NCBI GenBank assembly: GCA_030634125.1
Contig: DAOWBJ010000157.1
Coordinates: 1-5,104 of the forward strand
Source of the DNA: Victivallales bacterium
GTDB lineage: Bacteria > Verrucomicrobiota > Lentisphaeria > Victivallales > Victivallaceae
Direction: 5' to 3'
Length of the DNA: 5,104 bases
Position 1 is the first letter of the stretch. Each line of letters starts with the position of its first letter. Made by a program: the position numbers and the translations under genes. Shown piece after piece: positions 1-4,775 of this stretch. The notes under the pieces were generated by a model that was not told the DNA's origin, did no database searches, and saw only the letters and a list, made by a program, of their open reading frames with translations.

Positions 1-1082
1 AAGGCGCTATCTTCATAAATACAACCGCGATAAACTTTCATGTCATAAAAATCAAGAATTTTTTCTTTGCATTCATCATCATCGGGAACTTGACCTATAG
101 AATAAATTTCAAAGTCCTTATATTTAAAGCGTACAGGCACCGGCTTAACTTCATAGACTTCCATCTGCCGGTCGTTTAAAAATGCCAGAACATTACGCCC
201 GGCTACTTTCCCCTGCCGTAAAGCTTCTTTGGCGGAACAGGGTGTAAGTCGCTTAAACTGCGCTATATCTCCAGCCGCGAATATGCCGGGAGTCGACGTT
301 CGCAGGTATTTATCCACCTGAATCCGACAATCTGTTTGAAGACCCGCGCCAGCGGCCATTGAGGTATCAAAGTCAGCACCGATAGACAGAATAACAAGAT
401 CACACAGCAAGCCTTTTCCCTCTTTCATGGCAACCAATATCTTGTATTCATGAGTTTCTTCAATAGCGGTAACACTGCCATCAAGGAGTAAATCTATATT
501 ACGGTCACGCAGTTGTTTTTCAATCACCCCAGAAGCTTTTTTGCTGAAATTACGCGACATCAAGTGTTTCATTTTCTCTATCATCGTAATACGCAAGCCC
601 TTATCTTCAGCCCTCAAGGCTGACTCAATTCCAATAATTCCACCGCCGATAATAGCTATTTTCTTACTTGATTTTATCCGTTCTCTTATATTAACCGCAT
701 CAGAATAATTCCACAAGGGAAAAATATCTTTTGATTTGCTTTTTTTACAAAATGAAGGAATTACAGGACCGCCGCCGGTAGCGACAACTAAAGCGTCAAA
801 TTTTTCCTTGCTGCCGTCTTCCAAAGTAAGCTCAAAATCACGATTAAAAGCTTTTACTTTAGTGTCCATCCTGAGATCAATGCCATTATCGGCATACCAC
901 TCAAGCTTGTTCATGAAGATATTATCAAGTTTTTCATGCCCAAACGCGAATTCAGGCAAACGCGGTCTATAATAAGGAAGTACTTTTTCTGCCGAAAACA
1001 AGCTAACTTCCACACCTTCCTGAGCTATGATCTGAGCTGCCGCGACTCCGGCAGGACCGGCTCCTGTTATTCCGACTTTCAT
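1..1082 (-). CDS. NAD(P)/FAD-dependent oxidoreductase, NADH:rubredoxin oxidoreductase-like (3' end cut by window)
   Basis: My own translation from the ATG at 1082-1080 stays open for 360 codons to the left edge, so the C-terminus (perhaps 30-50 residues, going by family length) is missing. Visible motifs are an N-terminal FAD-binding GAGPAG (residues 7-12), a YYRPRLPE stretch (37-44) typical of rubredoxin reductases and the NirB flavin domain, ATGG (101-104), an NAD(P)-binding GGGIIGIE (146-153), and the second FAD motif TPGIFAAGD (264-272). There is no redox-active CX4C disulfide, which argues against glutathione-reductase or thioredoxin-reductase types. The family moves electrons from NAD(P)H through FAD to a small acceptor. 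Its position 26 bases after a rubredoxin gene makes rubredoxin the obvious acceptor, though this is inferred from context. An AAGGGG ribosome site precedes the start. Alternatives are an NADH oxidase or another flavoprotein of this superfamily; the acceptor cannot be read from sequence alone. Confidence 0.9.
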   Translation of the reverse strand, partial: MKVGITGAGPAGVAAAQIIAQEGVEVSLFSAEKVLPYYRPRLPEFAFGHEKLDNIFMNKLEWYADNGIDLRMDTKVKAFNRDFELTLEDGSKEKFDALVVATGGGPVIPSFCKKSKSKDIFPLWNYSDAVNIRERIKSSKKIAIIGGGIIGIESALRAEDKGLRITMIEKMKHLMSRNFSKKASGVIEKQLRDRNIDLLLDGSVTAIEETHEYKILVAMKEGKGLLCDLVILSIGADFDTSMAAGAGLQTDCRIQVDKYLRTSTPGIFAAGDIAQFKRLTPCSAKEALRQGKVAGRNVLAFLNDRQMEVYEVKPVPVRFKYKDFEIYSIGQVPDDDECKEKILDFYDMKVYRGCIYEDSA

Positions 1083-1108
1083 GATAATTTCCCCTTCAAA
1101 ATTAATTT

Positions 1109-1270
1109 TTAATCTGCGGGAGAAAAATCCTCTTTGCCGACGCCGCATTCAGGGCAGACCCAGTCGTCAGGGAGAGCTTCAAACGCGGTTCCCGGCTCAA
1201 TCCCGTTGTCAGGATCGCCGATTGCGGGATCATAAACGTAACCACATACATCACATACATACTTTTTCAT
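1109..1270 (-). CDS. rubredoxin (53 aa)
   Basis: This small gene encodes a complete classical rubredoxin, a cytoplasmic one-electron carrier with a single iron held by four cysteines. The protein begins MKKYVCDVCGYVYDP and carries the two ligand pairs CX2C at C6/C9 and C39/C42, the second within WVCPECGVGK. Also present are the family's usual aromatic residues (Y4, Y11, Y13, F30, W37, F49) and the conserved DPDNGIEPGT turn (20-28). The length matches the family's usual 52-54 residues. A GAGAGG ribosome site lies 8 bases before the ATG, and the start is 18 bases after the peroxiredoxin stop. Rubredoxins donate electrons to superoxide reductase and rubrerythrin, both encoded upstream in the same run of genes, and are reduced by the kind of flavoprotein encoded next. 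This gene is therefore the likely electron hub of the operon. The identification is very secure; the partner assignments are inferred from context. Confidence 0.97.
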   Translation of the reverse strand: MKKYVCDVCGYVYDPAIGDPDNGIEPGTAFEALPDDWVCPECGVGKEDFSPAD

Positions 1271-1288
1271 TGTTTTTTCCTCTCTGTT

Positions 1289-1876
1289 TTAATGTTTAGC
1301 CAGGTAATTTGCGACACCGTCAGCGCTTGGAGCCATTCCATCTTCGCCTTTGTGCCAGTCAGCCGGGCAGACTTCGCCGTTTTCTTCAAAGAATTGCAGT
1401 GCGTCAACCATGCGCAGAGCTTCGTCAACGCTCCTGCCCAAAGGCAGGTCATTGATGACACAATGTCTGACAATTCCATCTTTATCAATCAGGAACAGTC
1501 CTCGCAAAGCAACTTCCTCGCCAAATAACACGCCGTAATTCCTGGCTATATTTTTTGACAAGTCAGCTACCAGCGGGAATTGTATATCACCGATTCCGCC
1601 ATTTTCCGGTTTAGTGTTTTTCCATGCGAAATGGCTGAACTGCGAATCAACTGAGACTCCCACGACTTCAACGCCACGTTTTTTGAATTCATCAAGCTTC
1701 CGGTTGAAAGCGATAATTTCAGTAGGGCAGACAAATGTAAAATCCAATGGGTAAAAGAATAAAACAACATGTTTGCCGCGTAATGCCGACAGTGAAAAAT
1801 CCTCTTTGATAGTATTATCCGGCATTACTGCCTGAGCGGTAAAATCCGGGGCTTCTTTAGTTACCAAAGTACACAT
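1289..1876 (-). CDS. typical 2-Cys peroxiredoxin (AhpC/Prx1 class)
   Basis: This 195-residue thiol peroxidase reduces hydrogen peroxide, organic peroxides and peroxynitrite in the cytoplasm. The active-site signature PxxxTxxC is seen as P43, T47 and the peroxidatic C50 (FYPLDFTFVCPTEI). The resolving cysteine is C170 in GEVCPADW, as in obligate-dimer 2-Cys enzymes, and R125 fits the conserved active-site arginine. A GGIG segment (93-96) corresponds to the GGLG loop linked with sensitivity to over-oxidation. However, the C-terminus reads ANYLAKH, with YL where sensitive enzymes have YF, so sensitivity cannot be called. Extra cysteines occur at C2 and C139. The length is normal for the class. 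The ATG at 1876-1874 follows an AGGGAGAAG ribosome site and lies 14 bases after the desulfoferrodoxin stop. No AhpF or thioredoxin gene is visible, so the reductant is unknown. Confidence 0.96.
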   Translation of the reverse strand: MCTLVTKEAPDFTAQAVMPDNTIKEDFSLSALRGKHVVLFFYPLDFTFVCPTEIIAFNRKLDEFKKRGVEVVGVSVDSQFSHFAWKNTKPENGGIGDIQFPLVADLSKNIARNYGVLFGEEVALRGLFLIDKDGIVRHCVINDLPLGRSVDEALRMVDALQFFEENGEVCPADWHKGEDGMAPSADGVANYLAKH

Positions 1877-1890
1877 TTACTTCTCCCTGT

Positions 1891-2292
1891 TTATATTTTG
1901 CTTTCCCAGAGTCCATGCAGATTACAATAGGCTCTGACTATTAATCCGGTTTGGTTTTCAACAAAAAAGGCTGCTTCCGGCGCTTCGCCCGGGTGCAAAT
2001 ATTTACGATTGACATAATCGCCGTTAATTACTTCAACCCACATGATTGAGTGTTCTTCAGTCATCGGATGAGGTACTGATCCAACCTTGATAAGAACGCC
2101 GCATTCTTGAGCTTCAAGCACCGGAACATGTTTTTCTTTAGCCGCGTCTGCAGTATTGGCCTTTTGAAGTTTCATCGGCTCACCGCAGCAGGATAAATCA
2201 TGACATGAATCACCACAGCAGCAGCATGCGCCCTTAATGACTTCAATAATCATCTCTTTGCCGCACTTATAAACTTCCATTTGCTTAATCAT
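1891..2292 (-). CDS. desulfoferrodoxin-type superoxide reductase with atypical Cys-rich N-terminal domain
   Basis: This 133-residue protein belongs to the desulfoferrodoxin family, which reduces superoxide to hydrogen peroxide without releasing O2. The catalytic centre II is intact: the E53-K54-H55 motif (EKHVPV), H75 in VPHPM, H81 in EEHSIMW, and C123/H126 in YCNLHGLW give the four-histidine, one-cysteine iron site and the catalytic Glu/Lys. The N-terminal domain, which in class I enzymes binds a second iron through CX2C plus CC, is altered here. After YKC (C10) the second cysteine of CX2C is replaced by GKE. An extra segment then carries C23-C26 and C30 before the usual CCGEPM (C35/C36). 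The family fold is clear, but the metal state of this domain is not. The gene sits between rubrerythrin (29-base gap) and peroxiredoxin (14-base gap). Its product H2O2 is the substrate of both neighbours, and the downstream rubredoxin is the expected donor. Confidence 0.95.
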   Translation of the reverse strand: MIKQMEVYKCGKEMIIEVIKGACCCCGDSCHDLSCCGEPMKLQKANTADAAKEKHVPVLEAQECGVLIKVGSVPHPMTEEHSIMWVEVINGDYVNRKYLHPGEAPEAAFFVENQTGLIVRAYCNLHGLWESKI

Positions 2293-2298
2293 AATACT

Positions 2299-2304
2299 CC
2301 TCCT
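2299..2304 (-). promoter_or_regulatory. strong ribosome binding site fixing the desulfoferrodoxin start
   Basis: On the minus strand the sequence reads AGGAGG, followed by six bases and then the ATG at 2292. A second in-frame ATG at 2280 (residue 5, starting MEVYKC as in many relatives) would lie 18 bases from this site, which is too far. The upstream ATG is therefore the better start. Confidence 0.8.
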
Positions 2305-2321
2305 GGTTTTAGATTATGGGT

Positions 2322-2900
2322 TTATTGTAAAATATTGTTTAATTCTTCAAAATATGCTTGAGGATGCAGACAAGCCGGACATGTTTTTACTGCTTTACTG
2401 CCTTTGTGTACATATCCGCAGTTACGGCATATCCACTGGGTTTCCTCTTCTTTTTCGAATATTGTTCCGTCTTCGAGCTTTGCGAGCAAAGTGAGATAAC
2501 GCGCTTCGTGATGTTTTTCTGCTGCTGAAATTGATCTGTAAGCCGCCGCTACTGCCGGAAAACCTTCTTTTTCCGCGACATCAGCGAAGCCTGGATAAAG
2601 TGAGGTCCATTCTTCGTTTTCTCCGCCAGCCGCCGCCTTCAAGTTTTCAGCGCTAGTCCCGAGTATGCCCGCCGGATAAGTTGCGGTGATTTCCGTACAT
2701 CCGCCTTCAAGGAATTTAAACATACGCTTTGCGTGTTCTTTTTCCTGGGTAGCGGTAGCTTCAAAAATCGCGGAAATTTGAACGTATCCTTCTTTTTTCG
2801 CGATTGACGAAAAATATGTGTAGCGGTTTCTCGCCTGAGATTCACCGGCAAAAGATTTCAGAAGATTTTTTTCTGTTTCAGTTCCCTTGATACTAGCCAT
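2322..2900 (-). CDS. rubrerythrin
   Basis: This 192-residue rubrerythrin is a cytoplasmic NADH-linked peroxidase that reduces H2O2 to water through a non-haem di-iron site, with electrons supplied through rubredoxin-type centres. The N-terminal four-helix domain shows the di-iron ligands at the family's positions: E20 (GESQARNRY), E53 and H56 (EKEH), E94 and E97 (ENEEW), and E128 with H131 (AAEKHHE). The C-terminal rubredoxin-like domain carries C158/C161 (CRNCGYVHKG) and C174/C177 (CPACLHPQAYFE), spaced CX2CX12CX2C. The length matches the roughly 191 residues of the classical Desulfovibrio-type protein, and nothing is missing. The gene starts 21 bases after the ferritin stop, preceded by an AAGGA ribosome site. 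It stands directly before the superoxide reductase, whose product it would remove. The family assignment is very secure. Confidence 0.98.
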   Translation of the reverse strand: MASIKGTETEKNLLKSFAGESQARNRYTYFSSIAKKEGYVQISAIFEATATQEKEHAKRMFKFLEGGCTEITATYPAGILGTSAENLKAAAGGENEEWTSLYPGFADVAEKEGFPAVAAAYRSISAAEKHHEARYLTLLAKLEDGTIFEKEEETQWICRNCGYVHKGSKAVKTCPACLHPQAYFEELNNILQ

Positions 2901-2921
2901 TTCGTTGTTCCTTTTTGTTAA

Positions 2922-3422
2922 TTATTTTTTCTCGACCGGGGGAGTAAAAACTCTTTGTCCCAGTTCACGATCCAATAAGAAAAGAGAGTCGCCAACTAAT
3001 TTTATTTGTTGAATTACACTCATTACGTTTGCTTCTTCCTCGACCTGTTCACCAACAAACCACTGCAGAAAATTCAATGTCGCGTGATCGCTGAGTCTGG
3101 TGGATTGATCGACCAGATCATTAATGCGTTTTGTTACGATTTTTTCGTGCTTAAGGGCATGTTCAAAAACGGCAAGCGGGGAATCCCATTTATTCTGAGG
3201 TTTAGCAATCGCCTCAAATTCAACTTCCACATCACGATCGTGCAGGAAATTATAAAATTTCATAGTATGGCTAATTTCTTCCTGTACCTGAATATCCATC
3301 CAGTTAGCAAATCCATTCAAATCCAGAGATTTCAAATATGACGCCATTGAAAGATAGATGTAAGAAGAATACAATTCGAAATTCATCTGCGAGTTAAGAC
3401 TTTTTACAAGTTCTTTGTCCAT
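2922..3422 (-). CDS. bacterial non-haem ferritin
   Basis: This 166-residue ferritin would form a 24-subunit shell that oxidises Fe(II) and stores it as ferric mineral. All the expected ferroxidase residues are present, offset by one from E. coli FtnA numbering: E16 and Y23 in helix A, E49 and H52 (EEISH), E93 (KHEKIVT), Q126 and E129 (GEQVEEE). The FtnA-like LHDRDVEVEF and QWFVGEQVEEE segments separate it from bacterioferritin, and no haem-ligand methionine is apparent at the equivalent position. The length is typical. The ATG at 3422-3420 follows a GAGGTG ribosome site with a 5-base gap. It is the first gene of the six-gene run, directly behind a candidate promoter. By inference, making it together with the superoxide and peroxide reductases would limit Fenton chemistry during oxygen exposure. 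Confidence 0.97.
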   Translation of the reverse strand: MDKELVKSLNSQMNFELYSSYIYLSMASYLKSLDLNGFANWMDIQVQEEISHTMKFYNFLHDRDVEVEFEAIAKPQNKWDSPLAVFEHALKHEKIVTKRINDLVDQSTRLSDHATLNFLQWFVGEQVEEEANVMSVIQQIKLVGDSLFLLDRELGQRVFTPPVEKK

Positions 3423-3463
3423 AATTTCACCTCATTTTAAAAAGCAGATTTTTAATGAAAATG

Positions 3464-3479
3464 CCTTAGATATATAAGG
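3464..3479. promoter_or_regulatory. candidate operator: 16-base near-palindrome before the ferritin operon
   Basis: The bases CCTTAGATATATAAGG form an inverted repeat in which seven of the eight possible pairs match. It lies about 41 bases before the ferritin start and overlaps the predicted -10 region, a place where a repressor would block transcription. AT-rich palindromes like this are bound by regulators such as PerR/Fur, MarR or Rrf2 family proteins, but the sequence does not clearly match any one consensus, so the regulator is unknown. Confidence 0.4.
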
Positions 3480-3504
3480 TAATATTCCAAACAGACAATG
3501 TCAA
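3471..3504 (-). promoter_or_regulatory. candidate sigma-70-type promoter for the oxidative-stress operon
   Basis: Read on the minus strand, a perfect -35 hexamer TTGACA lies at 3504-3499. At the ideal 17-base spacing the -10 is TACCTT (3481-3476), which matches only three of six consensus bases. An alternative pairing is TTGTCT (3498-3493) with TATATA (3476-3471), spaced 16. Either would start transcription about 35-45 bases before the ferritin ATG. Being the only good -35 in the gap and directly ahead of six co-directional genes supports the call; the exact -10 is uncertain. Confidence 0.5.
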
Positions 3505-3537
3505 GCCACTACATGGCGTAATCAATCCATTAATTCA

Positions 3538-3692
3538 AAATAGCCACAGGTAAAACCTGTGGTTTGAAGCAGTAAAATGCACCAACCCCGAACGGGGTTG
3601 AACAACTGAACGTAACAAGCAGCTTATTCAACCCCGGCTGGGTTGATGTTTTGGGAATGCGAATATCCCACGGGTTTTACCCGCGGCTATTT
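3538..3692. repeat. palindromic four-hairpin intergenic element with 25-base inverted ends (REP/MITE-like)
   Basis: The ends 3538-3562 and 3692-3668 (reverse complement) agree at 22 of 25 bases, both beginning AAATAGCC and containing GGTAAAACC. Each end is itself a hairpin: 3544-3551 pairs with 3555-3562, and 3668-3675 with 3679-3686. Two inner hairpins, 3583-3589 with 3594-3600 (CAACCCC/GGGGTTG) and 3629-3634 with 3640-3645 (CAACCC/GGGTTG), are also inverted copies of one another. The whole is symmetric about position 3615. No ORF is contained. This architecture is that of REP/BIME-type or MITE-like repeats, some of which are moved by REP-associated tyrosine (Y1) transposases. It could also act as a transcription barrier between the two operons. 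Confidence 0.7.
3541..3562 (-). terminator. possible weak terminator hairpin (part of the palindromic element)
   Basis: On the minus strand an 8-base-pair perfect stem, CCACAGGT with ACCTGTGG around a TTT loop, is followed by CTATTTTG. For transcripts coming from the Gfo/Idh gene this is the hairpin most like an intrinsic terminator in the gap. The T-run is short and interrupted and the hairpin belongs to a repeat element, so termination is only a possibility. Confidence 0.3.
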
Positions 3693-3731
3693 AAATATAA
3701 CCCAATTGGGGTAATTAAACTTGATATTAGA

Positions 3732-4775
3732 CTATGAAACCTTAACTGGTTCTCCAGTCGCTGCTGATTCATAAAGCGCGTCCAGCAGCTTCATTACTGT
3801 TACACCTTGTTCCGTCGCGACCAGGAATGGTTCGTCCTTGACGATAGCGTCGACGAAAGAGTAATAGGGGTTTTTGCATTCGGCTACCGGCGGATGCAGA
3901 TGCAAATCATAATGACATCCGGCCTTTTCCTGATAGCATTCCACATGAAACTCATAACCGCCTTTAAGATTATATTGATGCAAACCACCATCTTTTCCCA
4001 GCAAGGTAGTGGACATTTGCTCGTTTTCTCTTATATTGCCGGCCCAGGATGCTTCGAGTTCAAGTGCAGCTCCATTTTTGAATTTAATCATGCCGCAGGC
4101 AAAATCCTCGACGTCAAATTTTTTGCCTTCTTTAGCCGCCAGCTCAGAGGCTATATGATTATAAGTGCTTCCCATCACCCATTCAGGCTCGGGATAATCC
4201 ATCAGCCACAATGCCAGATCCAGACGATGCACGCCCAAATCAATCAGCGGTCCGCCGCCGGCAAGAGCTTTTTGTCCGAACCAGCCACCGAATTTCGGCA
4301 TGCCGCGGCGGCGTTGCCAGACTGTGCGGGCAAAATATATATCGCCGATCTCACCTGCTTCAACCAAACGCTTCATCGCGAAAGATTGAGGACGAAAACG
4401 GAATGAGAAGTTGATTCCCAGACGCTTGCCTGTTTTTTTCGCTACTGCCAGCATTTCTTCGGCTTCAGCGGCATTCATTGCCATAGGTTTTTCGCAAAGA
4501 ACGTGCGTACCGGCTTCGAGAGCGGCAATCGCCAAAGGTTTATGGAATTTATTTGGAACTGCGATACTCACGACATCCAAATTCTCTTTTTTCAGCATCT
4601 CCAGAGGATCAGTATAGCGTTTTGTTATTTTCAACTCATCGCCAACTGTATTAAGCAACTCCTGATTAAGGTCCGCAATCGCGACAACGTCAGCATTTTT
4701 ATGCTCACGATAACCGCCAATATGCCCACGCCCCATGCCAAGACCAATTACACCAATTTTTATTTTCTTAGTCAT
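3732..4775 (-). CDS. Gfo/Idh/MocA-family NAD(P)-dependent oxidoreductase
   Basis: This 347-residue protein has the two-domain architecture of the Gfo/Idh/MocA family, which oxidises or reduces sugars, inositols and related polyols with NAD(P). The N-terminal Rossmann fold shows IGVIGLGMGRGH (residues 7-18) and an acidic D35 after the second strand (VAIAD), which suggests but does not prove an NAD preference. The conserved EKPMA motif (95-99) supplies K96. The C-terminal domain carries GGGPLIDLGVHRLDLALWL (173-191), with D179 and H183 forming the family's DX3H catalytic signature. There is no twin-arginine or other signal, so it is probably cytoplasmic. The start shares one base with the ThuA stop (TAATG), indicating translational coupling; an AGGAAG inside the ThuA end may act as its ribosome site. 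The substrate cannot be deduced. The family and its key residues are clear. Confidence 0.95.
   Translation of the reverse strand: MTKKIKIGVIGLGMGRGHIGGYREHKNADVVAIADLNQELLNTVGDELKITKRYTDPLEMLKKENLDVVSIAVPNKFHKPLAIAALEAGTHVLCEKPMAMNAAEAEEMLAVAKKTGKRLGINFSFRFRPQSFAMKRLVEAGEIGDIYFARTVWQRRRGMPKFGGWFGQKALAGGGPLIDLGVHRLDLALWLMDYPEPEWVMGSTYNHIASELAAKEGKKFDVEDFACGMIKFKNGAALELEASWAGNIRENEQMSTTLLGKDGGLHQYNLKGGYEFHVECYQEKAGCHYDLHLHPPVAECKNPYYSFVDAIVKDEPFLVATEQGVTVMKLLDALYESAATGEPVKVS

Larger units (their letters stand above)
1..3504 (-). other. predicted six-gene reactive-oxygen defence operon
   Basis: Ferritin, rubrerythrin, superoxide reductase, peroxiredoxin, rubredoxin and rubredoxin reductase-like genes lie head to tail with gaps of 21, 29, 14, 18 and 26 bases. 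No terminator-like hairpin is seen between them, and a ribosome site precedes each gene. A candidate promoter lies just before the first gene. The left end of the transcript is outside the window. Confidence 0.8.
3423..3731. other. 309-base intergenic gap between the two operons
   Basis: This stretch contains no credible coding sequence. From right to left it holds an AT-rich segment with a CCCAATTGGG palindrome (3701-3710), the four-hairpin element (3538-3692), a short unremarkable stretch (3505-3537), the candidate promoter and operator (3464-3504), and an AT-rich leader ending in the ferritin ribosome site GAGGTG (3433-3428). Confidence 0.8.

Noticed and set aside
736..972. 78-codon open frame on the plus strand
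   Set aside because: It is antisense to the FAD/NAD oxidoreductase, which reads through this region without a stop and with correct motifs.
1081..1299. 72-codon open frame on the plus strand
   Set aside because: It overlaps the rubredoxin gene on the opposite strand. The rubredoxin is certain, so this frame is incidental.
2278..2280. Alternative start (residue 5) for the desulfoferrodoxin
   Set aside because: The perfect AGGAGG is 18 bases from it but an ideal six bases from the upstream ATG.
2639..2851. 70-codon open frame on the minus strand
   Set aside because: It is an out-of-frame shadow inside the rubrerythrin gene, without its own ribosome site or recognisable product.
2785..2900. 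Idea that the rubrerythrin N-terminus might be an unrelated ferritin duplicate
   Set aside because: The ligand spacing and the attached rubredoxin domain are those of rubrerythrin; it shares only the general ferritin-like fold with its neighbour.
3006..3341. 111-codon open frame on the plus strand
   Set aside because: It is antisense to the ferritin gene, whose ligand residues are all intact. No family resemblance is seen.
3583..3645. Possible CRISPR array from the repeated CAACCCC segments
   Set aside because: There are only two copies, in inverted arrangement and unequal, each a self-contained hairpin. This fits a palindromic repeat element, not direct repeats with spacers.
3701..3710. 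CCCAATTGGG palindrome as a terminator for the Gfo/Idh gene
   Set aside because: As RNA it would give only a three-pair stem with a four-base loop and has no T-run after it on the minus strand.
3807..4406. 199-codon open frame on the plus strand
   Set aside because: It lies fully antisense to the Gfo/Idh dehydrogenase, whose motifs are unmistakable. Its translation shows no recognisable domain, so it is a shadow frame.
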